Positions 34,037 through 45,282 of a DNA stretch of 64,000 nucleotides are shown one piece after another. Positions within the stretch are counted from its first letter, which is position 1, and every line of letters starts with the position of its first letter. Origin of the DNA: Ceratobasidium sp. AG-K (lineage: Eukaryota > Basidiomycota > Agaricomycetes > Cantharellales > Ceratobasidiaceae); the NCBI GenBank assembly GCA_037039685.1, contig JAWNGF010000008.1:806001-870000 (forward strand), in the 5' to 3' direction. A program made the position numbers and the translations under genes. The notes under the pieces were generated by a model. It searched no databases. It was given only the letters and a program-made list of their open reading frames with translations, and was not told where the DNA came from.

Positions 34037-35389
34037 ATGTCAAGAGCCCCATCACCTAGTCAAGGGGGATTTACCCAAATCTCAGCGACATCCGGACCCG
34101 AGGTAGTTGCACATGCAATCAATGCCTTAATAGACGAAGTGCGAAAAATTAACGGTCATATTAATGCCTTAAATGGTATCACCTCTACCCTAGAACAGGG
34201 GATCGACAATAACATTGCAGATATCCACGCAATTCAAAATCAAACTGCACAAATTGCACCCCTTCACCAATTAATGAATGCAGTGTCTCAGTCACTTGCA
34301 AACCTAGGGGCAACACCCTCCACCACCGCGTCAACAACCACCCCAGGATACAAACTCAAAATGCATCCCCCAGAAGAATTTTCTGGAGACGTAGATAAAT
34401 TTGACGAGTTTAAGTCGCAATGTACCTTGTACATAAATCATACGTCGCCACAAGCAACCACAGAACAAAAAATCACTTATATCATGGGTTATTGCAAGGG
34501 GCCTGCCTATGTATGGATGCAACCTGGAATTGATGTGGACACAGCAAGAAGGGGAGCAACAAATTGGCTACACGACATGGATGAATTCTGGAACAAAATG
34601 CAAGCTAGGTTTGGCGATGTTCACAAGATCGACCGATATAGACAATTATACAAGAAATTGATCCAGAAGAACTCTGTCCAAGATTATCTACAAGACTTCG
34701 TCACTTATTCATCGGTACTTGGGTACACTGATCGAGTACTTCGTGATGATTTCTATGATGGTCTTAAGGATGAAATCAAGATGGCCATGGTGTCACAGAA
34801 CTTTAAACCCCACGAAGTGACAAGGACATTCAACCAAGTTCGCGAAAGAGCCCTGGAAATTGACTCCACAATGAATGCTATTAACGCACCAAAGAAGTTG
34901 CAAAGCCCACAAACCACCACTTCGAAACAAAGTACTTCCAAGACAACCACAAGTACTCCAATCGCATCACTAGGTCAAAGATTCAATGTAAACGATTGAG
35001 TCTTTATGTCAAAACCTACAGGAGGGGTGCAATACGGCAAAATCTCAAGCATTACCCAAAACGCCAAGGGCCGTCCAGTTCCACAGATCTCCTGGGATGA
35101 TGGGACAAAAGGAAATGTCCCTTTTGGAGCAATTCAAAGAGACACCTGAACCAGTAACCTCAACGCTCCTACCATCCAAACACCCAAACCGTCCACTCCT
35201 GCTAAAGACCCTAATGCAATGGATCTTGATGGAAAAGGAAAAGGACCAATGATCTGCTTCACCTGTGGTGGTAAGGGACACTCAGCAAGAGTCTGTCCTT
35301 CCAAGAACACAGCGTCAGGGTTTGAAGCCCAGATTGAAGAAATCTCTTCAGACATCGAATTGGGAAAAGACGTCACCAAGGCTTATTAA
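34037..35389 (+). pseudogene. gag: Retrotransposon gag with zinc knuckle, two internal stops
   Basis: ATG at 34037 ('MSRAPSPSQGGFTQI'). The retrotransposon gag domain lies at about 34350-34900 ('YVWMQPGIDVDTARRG', 'VQDYLQDFVTYSSVLGYTDR'). The same frame continues past TGA at 34997-34999 and again past TGA at 35147-35149 to the CCHC knuckle 'CFTCGGKGHSARVC' (about 35255-35296), ending in TAA at 35387-35389. Gag forms the particle shell and binds RNA. The two stops would remove the knuckle from the product. Confidence 0.8.
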
Positions 35390-35424
35390 GGAGCCAAGTA
35401 CTCGGTGATATATTAGCTAGTAAT

Positions 35425-38400
35425 ATGGATGAACTAGAAATCATGTCAATATCAAATGAAAACCAATTATACCTTGATTTCACCGCTCATCCACTAGCTA
35501 CGGCTCCTGGTTCTAAGTCAGTTAACAGATCAAAAAGATTCTCTGGACAAGCACTTCTTGACTGCGGCGCAACCTCCTGTTTCATCAACCCTTCCCTGGC
35601 AAAAGAGGCAAACCTTCCCCTTTTCCAACACAAAAAACCCAAGACTCTGCGAGTTATAGACGGACGAGAAGTCTCGTCTGGAAAAGTCACCCACTATACC
35701 AAATTTAAACTTGTCATGGGAACACATTCCAGCGAAATTGAATGTCATGTTACAAACATTGGAAGACACCCTATCGTACTCGGGATGTCATGGCTCAAGA
35801 AACATAACCCACAAATCAATTGGAAAAATAGGACAATTGCATACACAAGCGAATTCTGCTCAAAAAACTGCCTAGAAGTCCCATCTACGCTCCAAATCGC
35901 AGCAGAAACTACATTACCAGAGGAATACAAAGAGTTCGCAGATGTGTTCGACGAGTCCAGATTAGAAGAACTTCCACCTCACAGGCCAACTGACATTACG
36001 CTCGACCTCCTACCAGAAGCTAAACTAAAGCATGGCCCTATTTACAAAACATCCCCAGCTGAAGACAAAGAAATGAAGAAAGTACTAGAAACCCTTATCC
36101 GAAGGGGACACATTCAGATTTCTAAGTCTCCTTTGGCTTCCCCAGTTCTGTTTGTCAAAAAACCACATCCAGAAGATCCAAACAACCCAGAATTACGCTT
36201 TTGCATTGACTACAGATATGTGAATTCGCTATGCAAATTCGACACAAGTGGAATACCTCTATTGGACCAATGGTTAAGGGCCCTAGAAGGATTTGTCATT
36301 GGCACCACTCTAGACTTGGCACAAGGATTCCATCAAACCCGAGTAGCAGCAGGCCATGAATGGAAAACAGCATTCAAAACTCAATACGGCATGTACAAAT
36401 GGAAAGTCATGCCCTTTGGTCTCAAAAACGCTCCATCAAGCTTCCAGTCCCTAATGAACTCTATATTCAGGGACATTATGGGGGTTTTCGTACTCGTATA
36501 CATTGATGATATCTTTGTTTTTTCCAAACGAGTCAAAGATCATCCAGGACACGTGAAAGAGGTGCTAAGAAGACTAAGGGAACACAAGCTGATTGCAAAA
36601 TTGAGGAAATGCAAGTTCCACCAAACCAAACTGGACTGGGTAGGATTGGTCATTTCCAATAAAGGAATCGAAACGGATCAGGAAAAGGTCACGGCGGCTA
36701 TGAATTGGAAAGCTCCCAAAAATGTCAAACAAGTTCAAGAATTCCTAGGATTTGTCAATTTCTATCGAAGATTCATTCAAGACTTTGCCGGCAAAGCCAG
36801 ACCTCTGTACAACCTACTTAAGAAGGATCAAAAGTGGCAGTGGACAAGCAAAGAACAAGAGGCCATGAATGCACTAAAAGAAGCTCTTAAAGTGGCACCT
36901 GTAATGATGCAGCCCAATCAGAATAAGGAATTTTTCCTCGAGACAGATGCGTCGGGATTTGCCACAGGAGCAGTTTTATCTCAGAAGGATGAAGAAGGGA
37001 AATTACACCCTGTAGCTTTTCTTTCTAAATCACTAAATCCGGCTGAGCAAAACTATGACATTTTCAACAAAGAACTATTGGCAATAATTAGAGCTTTCAA
37101 AGAATGGCGGCACTTACTTCAAGGCACAGAAAAAGCCATTCAAGTGATAACAGATCACAAAAATTTGGAGTACTTCTCATCATCCAAACAATTGAATCAA
37201 CGCCAAATCCGCTGGATGAATTTCTTGGTAGACTTCAACTTCCAAATCTTGTACAGGCCAGGAAGCCAAAACAAAAAGGCAGACATTCTCTCGAGGCGAT
37301 ATGACCTAGAGCCTTTGGGGGGGGTAGAGAACCAAGTTCTCCTCAAACCAGACATTTTCATTTCGGCTATTACCCCTGACCAGGAAATTAACGATCTAAT
37401 CAGACAAGCAATCCTTGAAGATTCCAGATTAGGAGAAGCCCACAATAAGCTGAGAAACGGAGAAAAAGTCAAAGATTGGGAATACAGAGAGGGACTCCTA
37501 ATGTTCAAAGGGAAGATCTTTGTCCCCAAGGATGAAACCATCAGAAACCTGATATTGGAATCGCGCCATGACAATATTACGGCTGGGCATCCTGGACAAG
37601 CAAGAACATTAGAATTGGTCTCAAGAACTTACTACTGGCCAACCATGAAGAAATTTGTCAACTCTTATGTGTCACACTGTGAAATATGCATTCGAATTAA
37701 ACCATCGAACCAACTCCCCACAGGACTACTGCGTCCTTTACATATCCCTGAGAGACCCTGGGAAGAGATCTCCTATGACATGATTGTAGGGCTCCCAGAA
37801 TCAGAAGGATATGACGCAATCTTGACAGTGGTAGATCGGTTCTCCAAGATGGCACACTATCTCCCTTGCAAATCAACGGCCACAGCAGTAGACATAGCCA
37901 ATATCTTCATCGCAAACATTTGGAAACTTCACGGCACCCCAAAAGCAACAGTCTCGGATAGAGGATCCACTTTCAACTCAAAGTTCATTAGGCATCTGTA
38001 CAAACAGTTGGACGTAAAACCTACCTTCAGCACAGCCTACCATCCAAGGACAGACGGACAGTCAGAACGAGCAAACCAAGTCGTTGAAATCTTTATCAGG
38101 GCTTTTGTCAACCATAGGCAAAACGATTGGGTGGCCCTGCTCCCTATGGCAGAATTTGCTTACAACAATGGAATCCAAGCATCCACTGGCAAAACCCCTT
38201 TCCAAATCTGCCAGGGTTTCAACCCTAGAATGAACATTGGGGAAGAATCAGACTATACTGTTCCTGAAGCTGATGCCCATGCGGAATTCCTGTTGAAAGG
38301 ATACGACGAAGTCAAAGCTGCCCTCATCCTAGCAAATCAGTCCTATAAATACTACTTTGATAAAGGAGCCAAAGAACCAGAAGAGATAAACCCGGGGGAT

Positions 38401-38823
38401 AAAGTCTGGCTTAATCATCAGAACATTTCCACAGACAGACCCTCAGTAAAACTCTCCCACAAAGTTTTAGGCCCTTACAAAGTAATGGAAAAAGTAGGAA
38501 CTCATGCCTTTAGACTGGAATTACCAAAATCAATGAAAGTTCATCCTGTCTTCCACATCATGCTGCTCAAGAAATTCCACTCTGATCCCCACGGCCGCGA
38601 ACCCGCTCAACCACCCCCTATTGTCACACAAGATGGAGAGGAAGAATGGGAAGTCGAAGAGATCCTTAATTCCAAGAAAATCCGCCGTCAACTCCACTAT
38701 TACATTAAGTGGAAAGGATACTCTCATGCAGACAACTCTTGGCAGTCAAAGGAAGATCTCAAGAACACTCCTGAACTGGTTGGTAAATTTCACAAACTCC
38801 ACCCCACCACGCCAGGCCCTTAG
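35425..38823 (+). CDS. pol: Retrotransposon pol: protease-RT-RNase H-integrase-chromodomain
   Basis: One intact 1,132-residue frame, 36 nt after gag and in a different phase. Domains in order: aspartic protease ('LLDCGATSCF', about residue 45); reverse transcriptase with 'YIDDIFVFSK' (about 355); RNase H 'FFLETDASGFATGAVLSQKD' (about 510); integrase with an HHCC zinc region ('HCEICIR') and DDE catalytic core ('YDMIVGL', 'VSDRGSTFN', 'HPRTDGQSERANQVVE'); and a C-terminal chromodomain ('EEWEVEEILNSKK', 'YYIKWKGYSHADNSW', about 1070-1120). The chromodomain probably steers insertion to marked chromatin. Close in organisation to Schizosaccharomyces Tf2. No stop or frameshift was seen. Confidence 0.95.
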   Translation: MDELEIMSISNENQLYLDFTAHPLATAPGSKSVNRSKRFSGQALLDCGATSCFINPSLAKEANLPLFQHKKPKTLRVIDGREVSSGKVTHYTKFKLVMGTHSSEIECHVTNIGRHPIVLGMSWLKKHNPQINWKNRTIAYTSEFCSKNCLEVPSTLQIAAETTLPEEYKEFADVFDESRLEELPPHRPTDITLDLLPEAKLKHGPIYKTSPAEDKEMKKVLETLIRRGHIQISKSPLASPVLFVKKPHPEDPNNPELRFCIDYRYVNSLCKFDTSGIPLLDQWLRALEGFVIGTTLDLAQGFHQTRVAAGHEWKTAFKTQYGMYKWKVMPFGLKNAPSSFQSLMNSIFRDIMGVFVLVYIDDIFVFSKRVKDHPGHVKEVLRRLREHKLIAKLRKCKFHQTKLDWVGLVISNKGIETDQEKVTAAMNWKAPKNVKQVQEFLGFVNFYRRFIQDFAGKARPLYNLLKKDQKWQWTSKEQEAMNALKEALKVAPVMMQPNQNKEFFLETDASGFATGAVLSQKDEEGKLHPVAFLSKSLNPAEQNYDIFNKELLAIIRAFKEWRHLLQGTEKAIQVITDHKNLEYFSSSKQLNQRQIRWMNFLVDFNFQILYRPGSQNKKADILSRRYDLEPLGGVENQVLLKPDIFISAITPDQEINDLIRQAILEDSRLGEAHNKLRNGEKVKDWEYREGLLMFKGKIFVPKDETIRNLILESRHDNITAGHPGQARTLELVSRTYYWPTMKKFVNSYVSHCEICIRIKPSNQLPTGLLRPLHIPERPWEEISYDMIVGLPESEGYDAILTVVDRFSKMAHYLPCKSTATAVDIANIFIANIWKLHGTPKATVSDRGSTFNSKFIRHLYKQLDVKPTFSTAYHPRTDGQSERANQVVEIFIRAFVNHRQNDWVALLPMAEFAYNNGIQASTGKTPFQICQGFNPRMNIGEESDYTVPEADAHAEFLLKGYDEVKAALILANQSYKYYFDKGAKEPEEINPGDKVWLNHQNISTDRPSVKLSHKVLGPYKVMEKVGTHAFRLELPKSMKVHPVFHIMLLKKFHSDPHGREPAQPPPIVTQDGEEEWEVEEILNSKKIRRQLHYYIKWKGYSHADNSWQSKEDLKNTPELVGKFHKLHPTTPGP

Positions 38824-38830
38824 GAGGGGG
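38822..38830 (+). other. Polypurine tract
   Basis: AGGAGGGGG directly after the pol stop and three bases before the 3' LTR; the expected plus-strand primer site. Confidence 0.75.
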
Positions 38831-38833
38831 TAA

Positions 38834-39250
38834 TGTCATGAGCTGACTAAGCTCAGACATTTTATTCCGATTTTATATCTTTTTTTCCGAACACTTTCCT
38901 TTTTTGGTACAAATGTCCTCTGGCGCTTAAACTTGTATCATGTGATGTATTTGTCTTTTCATTTGATATTGGTGATGCTTCCGGAACTTCCAGAATGTCG
39001 AGTCATGTCTCTTATCTCGCTTATCATCGGTTGTACTCGGCTTTCCCACACTGATAAATAATGACGTGGCACAGTTCCCTCATGTATATAAACCCAGGGG
39101 TCAAGCCGGTTAACGACAAGGCTTGACCTCCTCTCCACTAGGACTTGCTCAATCAAATCCTCTAAACTATCACTATTCCTTGGGTTCTAAGACTTATCTA
39201 AGTCGAACCCCTTAACCTTTATATATACCTAATTTACCCAAGTCGGGACA
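38834..39250 (+). repeat. 3' LTR
   Basis: 417 bp; two differences from the 5' LTR were found by direct comparison. Followed by the target duplication CCGTG (39251-39255). Confidence 0.95.
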
Positions 39251-42208
39251 CCGTGCCAATGGATCATAGTCCCAGCATCTTTGCAACAACTCCCACATTT
39301 GATTGTCGTGCAAGTTGTCACCCAGACAATCCATAGGACAGGCCGGAAGTTGTCTCTTCATAATTGCCTTGATTACGTTCATGTCATCTTTGCACTGTGG
39401 TGAGTACGGGGAAGACCCCGTGATGGTCTCCTGCCGTCCGTGAACAAGATTCGGGATTGGTTGGCATAGTATACGTACAAGCATAGTCTAACAAAACCCG
39501 AAGTTAGTATGAATTATGAACACTGGCAATGTGGCTTTACCATTCCAAGCGCATATACGTCGGTATGTGCACTTCTGGTGCAGTCGTCATCAAGTATGAG
39601 TTTGGGTGCCTAATGATGCGTAAGCCTGGCTTGTATGAGGCCCACAGCAGTGCTTACCATCCATCGAGTAGTTCCCCACCCAGTTTGCTTGTTTCCAAAA
39701 AGGCAATGCTACATTCTGACATGATCGAGTGATCGAAATCGCTCAGCTTGGCAACACCTCCATGCGAGACAAGTATGTTTGTCTGCAAAGAATTCAGACA
39801 TGTGCAGCATGGAAAAAGGAGGCTGTCATATTACGTACCCCCTTCAAATCTCCATGCACCTGAATATGGAATTAGAACTTCAGTCAAAACAAGGAGCCTC
39901 TCCTCAACAGTACATACCATCTCTTGACTATGAAGGTATGCAATACCACTCGCCACCTGAAGGCACTACAAAAGACTCAGCTATAGGAACCAAGACTAGA
40001 GGAGAAACACACCAGCGGATATCGGTCCATGTTCTGGTTCTTGCAGATATACTCCCGTAGGTTACTGTGGTCCATCCATAGCGACACCATGCCCAATTGC
40101 CCTTGGAACATGATCACTCCCATCAGCTCTTGGACGTACTCATGCTTGGCTTTTGACCAGTAGTAGATCTCTCACATAGCTCGCTACCAATCAAAGAGAA
40201 AGTCAGACTTCAAGCCGGGCTCTTGCTATCATAAACTTGGCAAACCTTCATAGATTTCGACCCATTGTGGAGCAGCGATGAGAACCGCCACACCTTGATG
40301 GCAACCTCAGTGCCATCACGCAGCTTTCCTTTCCAGATGTCGCCAAACGCACCACCTTGGATAAGCCCTGTCAAGTACCCTCCCGGGTCTATGTTGGATG
40401 ACAGGTCCGTACACCCATGGTCAACCAGATGCTGGAACATCTCTTCGCATGTCTATGCACAGAGTCACTTATGAAAGGTCTGAAGTTTAGAGTGAAATTA
40501 CACACAATTTGTCCTGACTGAATTGTCAGAGTGGATGGAGTATCACTGATTTGATCATCAGTTTCCACATCTCGCATGGCCTTGTCAGCTAAACGTTCCA
40601 TATGGGAGGCCGATTTAATGTGATTCAGGAACACATCAGCGTAATCGTGGTAAATGATCTTGCCGCGCTAGAGTTAAACAATTGTCGTGAGAATTAAAAA
40701 CTCCCGTTTGTGATCTAAATGCATACTTTTGGTTCCCCTCCTTGCTCCCCGTTATTCTCCTCCATCCCCTCTAGCTGTCTCTTTGTCGCTTGCATAGCGG
40801 GTGTCCCCGTCTCTTTTTCCGGCTCTGCACTCTCACGCTGCTCGGGGCCGTGGGACACAGCCAACGCTTCTTGTCCAGTAAGCTTGCTCTGGACCCGCTG
40901 ACACTCGGCTCCAACTTTGGATTGCACTGCGGAATGTTAGTCTGGGCTGGGCTCAAGTGCGATGAGACCTACAGTGTTGGTTGAGTGCACCCATGTGCAC
41001 AAAGGTCTTTTGGCACCCTTCACATGTGTATGGCCGGATGTTGAGGTGCAGAACCCCGTGTCACCTGCAATCTTGCGCCCGGGCAAAGGCCTTGTCGCAC
41101 CCAGGCCACTTGCATTTAAACGGCCTCTCCCCAGTGTGAGATTGAAAGTGCCCTGCTCTTCGTTGGAACTTATCGAATGAGGGCAAGCATCGAGCTTACC
41201 ACGCAGGTTAGCTTTGCGCGTAAATGTGCTGTTACATCCAGGCACAGGGCACTTGAAAATGGCTTGGGCATTGCAGTTGGAGTTGGCCCCACCGCCTGAT
41301 TGCTTGAGGCCTCTTGGATCAACGCCTTGCTTGCCCAATTCCGACAAGGGGCCGAGGTTGTGATCAGCAGCGTTGTAGTTTTGTGGTTGTGCATTTTGTG
41401 GGCACTGATTGATGGCCACAGGGCTTGGGGTCAGGATGAAGGACACATCATGAGTGTCAGCGATCGAATGGGGTGCAATGGAAACAAAGGGTGTTGTTGA
41501 CTCACATTCCGCGCGTTGTTGCGCCACTTGTTGGCAAAGGATCTCCATGAACCCGAGCTTGGTGTGGTTGTCAGGCAGGGCTGAGGCAGCTGGAATGAGT
41601 CCGAGCAATGAAAGCGACGGAAGCAAGGGGACCACGAGCCTGTTGGAGTAAGATCTGCCCGTCAGCGAATCGTCGGAAATCGGGAGCGTTGGCTTGGTAT
41701 ATAGTGATGGGACGTTCGAGCCAGGCTCAGATTCACTTGATGTAGAGCCTGTAGATGGGGACATGTGGCGGGAACTCTGGGCTTCGCCGATCCAGAGATT
41801 GCCCAAAGGCCCCAAACCGGTGAGGTGAGGTGAGAGGCTGACTTCTTCAGGAAAGAGTGTGAAGGGGGTGGAAGAGCCAACGCCAAAATCCAGGGCAGAG
41901 AGCCCCTCCGCGCTAGAGATAGAGGGGTGTTGGTCAGAGGAGAGCTCGCCATCCAGGTAATCGTTGTCAACCGACGAGTCAGGGGATACACCTTGTTGGG
42001 ACTGGTAGCAAACTCCCTTGAGCGGGTTGTCTAATGCGAGGGAGAGTATTGTGTTTCTGGGTGTCGGTGGCTGCACAACAAACCCCAACCTCCTGCTCTG
42101 GCTGAGGAGGTCTCTGCCCTGGGAGTCCTCAGCATTGGTCAGGTTTGGCAGCGGCTGACCCCTTCGGTAGGTTGTCAGCAAAGATTGATCGAGGTTGGGG
42201 TTATACAT
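39251..42208 (-). pseudogene. C2H2 zinc finger-TKL kinase K8, main part, disrupted
   Basis: Start ATG 42208 ('MYNPNLDQSLLTTYRRGQPL'). The leader ends 'KLGFMEILCQQVAQQRAEC' as in K6. C2H2 fingers follow: 'IFKCPVPGCNSTFTRKANLR', then after an intron 'GERPFKCKWPGCDKAFARAQ' and 'YTCEGCQKTFVHMGALNQH'. Linker has 'ATKRQLEGMEENN' and 'RGKIIYHDYADV'. Kinase exons run from about 40455 ('MFQHLVDHGC', 'GGAFGDIWKGKLRDGTEVAI') with microexon 39859-39839 'VHGDLKG'. Multiple lesions: TGA for Arg in the finger region (41061-41063), TGA for Arg in 'AMREIYYW' (40172-40174), a one-base deletion in the GGGTTRWM segment (about 39670), APE changed to APK (about 39600), and the retrotransposon in the C-lobe. Clearly dead. 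Confidence 0.85.
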
Positions 42209-43170
42209 GGGAAAAAACTAGTCGAGTTGCAAGGGTCAGAATCTGGGGTGGCGGCAGACAAAGTTGGCTCTTGACTAGTGGGTATGGGGATGAACAGTGA
42301 CAAAAGCTAAGAGGGGAATCTGGATTGTGGAACACATCAGCACAAAGTTCATAATTGACTCTGATAACTCAACTTGAGACGGGGCGTTGGAGACGGCCTG
42401 GCCTTGGACCAGTTGAAGGCTCTGAAAGATAGTGGCAAAGCTCCTGGGGGAAATGGAGTCCCCCCACAGTCGATGCATTACGTTATGATCGGCGCATGTC
42501 AGGTGATCGTACAGTGCAAATCAGCTGACAGCCCGGGTGGGTCCTTCATAGGGACTAACACCGGTAACTAGCGCCCGTAGCTGTGGGGGGCATATATCTT
42601 CCAGCTCGAAGAGCTACGGCCGCTGGGCGCATAGTTGTGTCAAAGAACAGGTACTTTATATAACACCTAACTTTCAGCCTGTGTTTACAACTAGGAAGTC
42701 GAGAAAAAATGGCACGCGACTCACCCGTGTTAGTCCCCAGTCCTTCAACCCTGTTTTGTGACAAATAGTGTAACATTTGCATCCCTTCCCCTCTGTCCGG
42801 CTTCCTATCAGCTCATCTCTAGAGTCGGCGTCTCAGCATAGAGGCGGCCCGAGTCGAGTCCACCGCTTTTCTGAACAATACTGGCTCGGAATCACCGCAT
42901 CATATTAGCCTGAGCAACGACCGAGCAGAGCCTCAAACCAAATTCGTGATGATTGAACAAACCAAAGTAGAGCTCATACATTGGGTGGGCAATTTGCCCG
43001 TAAAACGTCTCCGGTTTTGCCTTCATGGGCAAAGGCGAAATTGAAGTTCACTGTGCTGAAGTACGATATTTTAGTCCTATGGCTCGACATGGATGGCGCT
43101 ATCTCGTGCAGAGTCACATACGCGTTTTATTAATTGGACGCTGCATACATTGGTATCGAGGGTTCTAGCC
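42209..43170. other. K8 upstream / K9 downstream spacer
   Basis: 960 bp without a gene. Contains at 42355-42510 the non-coding blocks shared with the K5 upstream region. Confidence 0.5.
42355..42510 (-). promoter_or_regulatory. Upstream block shared with K5
   Basis: TTGACTCTGATAACTCAACTT at the start, then CGATGCATTACGTT about 115 bp further, in the same order as upstream of K5 (20979-21165). It lies 147-300 bp before the K8 start. Confidence 0.45.
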
Positions 43171-45282
43171 TCATGCTTGGTTTTTGATAGATTGGAGCTG
43201 TTTTTTGAGTCTCGTGGGTGGTGCGAGTACGGTGCATTGTGGAGTACTTACTCTTTCGTGGACTTGACATGCGGATGGTCGAACTATCGGGTTATGATTC
43301 CAGCATTCTAATAATATCATCCACATCATCGGGCCCCATCCGTCGGGCCCCAGCAGTGCGGCTGGGCGAGCTGGGTGCAGCCGCTTATCCAGAGCACGAT
43401 ATATGCCATGGTCATACCTATACTCCGAGTACGGAACCTGTCCTGTAACAATTTCCTGCACTTTTTCAGAAAGCATGCGCTATTCTCACACGTCGAGCTT
43501 ACAAGCAGTGTCTATTTCTTATAAATAATATGCACCGACAAGATATACAAGCGGCCAGCTCACCATTCCAAGCGCATACACGTCCGACTGCTTGTTTCTT
43601 CGAGCAGGCGAGCCATCACCCTCCTCTGAGCTAAGTAATAACTCGGGAGCCTAGTGATAGGTCTTGTTAGCACGCCGGTTTAGCATCAAACCAACACCCA
43701 CCATCCATCTCAGAGTACCGCCGCCGGCATTGGTGGTGTCGGAAAACATGAGAGTACATTCAGACAGGATCGAGTGATCGAAATCACATATCTTGGCTAC
43801 GCAATCTTGTGATACTAGTATGTTCGCCTATACCTGAATGGGTCATCACTCTAGGAAACCCGAACGGCCGATCTAGCCATACCGCTTTCAAGTCACCGTG
43901 CACCTAATAGTAAACAACTTATCGGTTATCCACCACGTGGACGAGACTAAAGCCATGGAACACACCATGTTTTGATCATGGAGATACGAGAGGCCCGCAG
44001 CGACCTGGATGCACTGCACGCGCGTCAATATCAGGACAATACATACAGTGATATGGACATACCAACGAGAAATGATCTGCGTTAGGATTTCTTCGCACGT
44101 AATCCCTCAAGTTTCCCTGTTCCATCCACACAGACACCATCCCAAGCCTCCCTTGAAACATTATTACACCCATTAGCTCCTGGATGTTTTCGTGCTTGGC
44201 TTTCGACCAATGGTAGATCTCACGCATTGCGCGCTAAGTCACGATGATAGTAATGTTAAATTTACTAGGAGTGGTAACTATATACTGCTTTACTCACCTT
44301 CATTGGTTTCGCGTCTTCTTGTGATACGGAACTGAAACGCCAGACCTTGATGGCGACCTCAGTGCCATCACGCAGCTTTCCTTTCCAGATGTCGCCAAAC
44401 GCACCACCTTGGATAAGCCCTGACGAGTATCCTCCCGGGTCTATGTTGGATGACAGGTCCGTACACCCATGGTCAATCAGATGCTGGAACATCTCTTCGC
44501 ATGTCTATCCACAGAGTCACTTATGAAAGATCCGAGCTCTGGAGTGAAATCACGCACGATTTGCCCCGACTGGATCGTCACAGTGGGCCGAATATCGCTG
44601 ACAGGATCACCCGTCTCCATATCTCGCATGACCCCATTAGGGGAATGTTCCATAGACAGAGCGGATTCAACGCTCTGGTCCCGCAAGTTTTGCCGGTTTG
44701 GACCTCGTCCACCCACAAGCTCCGGTGTTGGAGGATCATACCCCGACTGCGGCGCATCGGGGACTTCGGACAACACGTCGGGCTCTTTGAACTCTGGATA
44801 TCTCCGCCCGAGCTCGTAAAAGGTGTCCGAGGACAGGTCCTTGAAGCGGGTGGTGGCCAGCGTGGCCAGCTTCTGTCGTGCTTGGTTGCGTTTGGGGTGA
44901 AAATCGTCTCGGACGGGGAGAAACAGCGTTGTAGCACCGCCCTTTTCGTTTCCATTGCGTCGCATGAGTTCGTCGTACACGTCAGTCGACAGCTCTTGGA
45001 ACTGTACTCGAGATAGCCGCGTCAACTTCTCTCGGGGATTGGCACGCCAGTTTTGTGTCTCTGGAGTGAATTAGTCACAGTTGAGAGTACTATAGGAGAC
45101 GCACCTAGCAGCACGTAGTCGTGCAGCGACATCTTAAGCTCTTTGTAGTGCGTCTTGGCAACCGTGCTCGAATCAGCCGACGCAAGAGCCGGACGAGTAG
45201 ATCCAGCACGGTAGTTGCTAATTCCAGAGTAGACCGCCCGAGTCGACGCAGACGGCGAGGAATCACGGCGCGCAGTGGCCAT
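43171..45282 (-). CDS. Spa2-homology-domain TKL kinase fusion K9
   Basis: Start ATG 45282 ('MATARRDSSPSASTRAVYSG'). Two exons joined at about 45110/45064 give 'THYKELKMSLHDYVLLETQN', then both Spa2/GIT homology repeats: 'RLSRVQFQELSTDVYDELMR' and 'TRFKDLSSDTFYELGRRYPE', with 'PVRDDFHPKRNQARQKLATL' between. In Spa2 this region binds MAPK-pathway kinases at growth sites. The linker 'VMRDMETGDPVSDIRPTVTI' follows directly. Kinase exons: 'MFQHLIDHGC', 'GGAFGDIWKGKLRDGTEVAI' plus 'KVW' (about 44500-44300), 'REIYHWSKAKHENIQELMGV', 'CIQVAAGLSYLHDQNM', microexon 43903-43883 'VHGDLKA', 'DCVAKICDFDHSILSECT', 'APELLLSSEEGDGSPARRN', C-lobe 'IVTGQVPYSEYRYDHGIYR', last exon 'LQSIKNQA' to the stop at 43171. 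The C-lobe is more divergent than its neighbours. No break seen. Confidence 0.78.

Larger units (their letters stand above)
32296..39250 (+). mobile_element. Ty3/Gypsy chromovirus LTR retrotransposon, 6,955 bp
   Basis: Bounded by two 417-bp LTRs that start TG and end CA and differ at only two positions seen (ATG-ATG versus ATA-ATG near 32522/39060, and AACAACA versus AACGACA near 32577/39115). The 5-bp target duplication is CCGTG. Internal order: leader, coiled-coil ORF, gag with a zinc knuckle, pol (protease, RT, RNase H, integrase, chromodomain), polypurine tract. The chromodomain and Tf2-like pol place it with chromoviruses. It sits inside the kinase gene K8, in the opposite orientation to it. 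The pol frame is intact, but gag carries two in-frame TGA codons, so this copy is probably non-autonomous. Confidence 0.95.
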
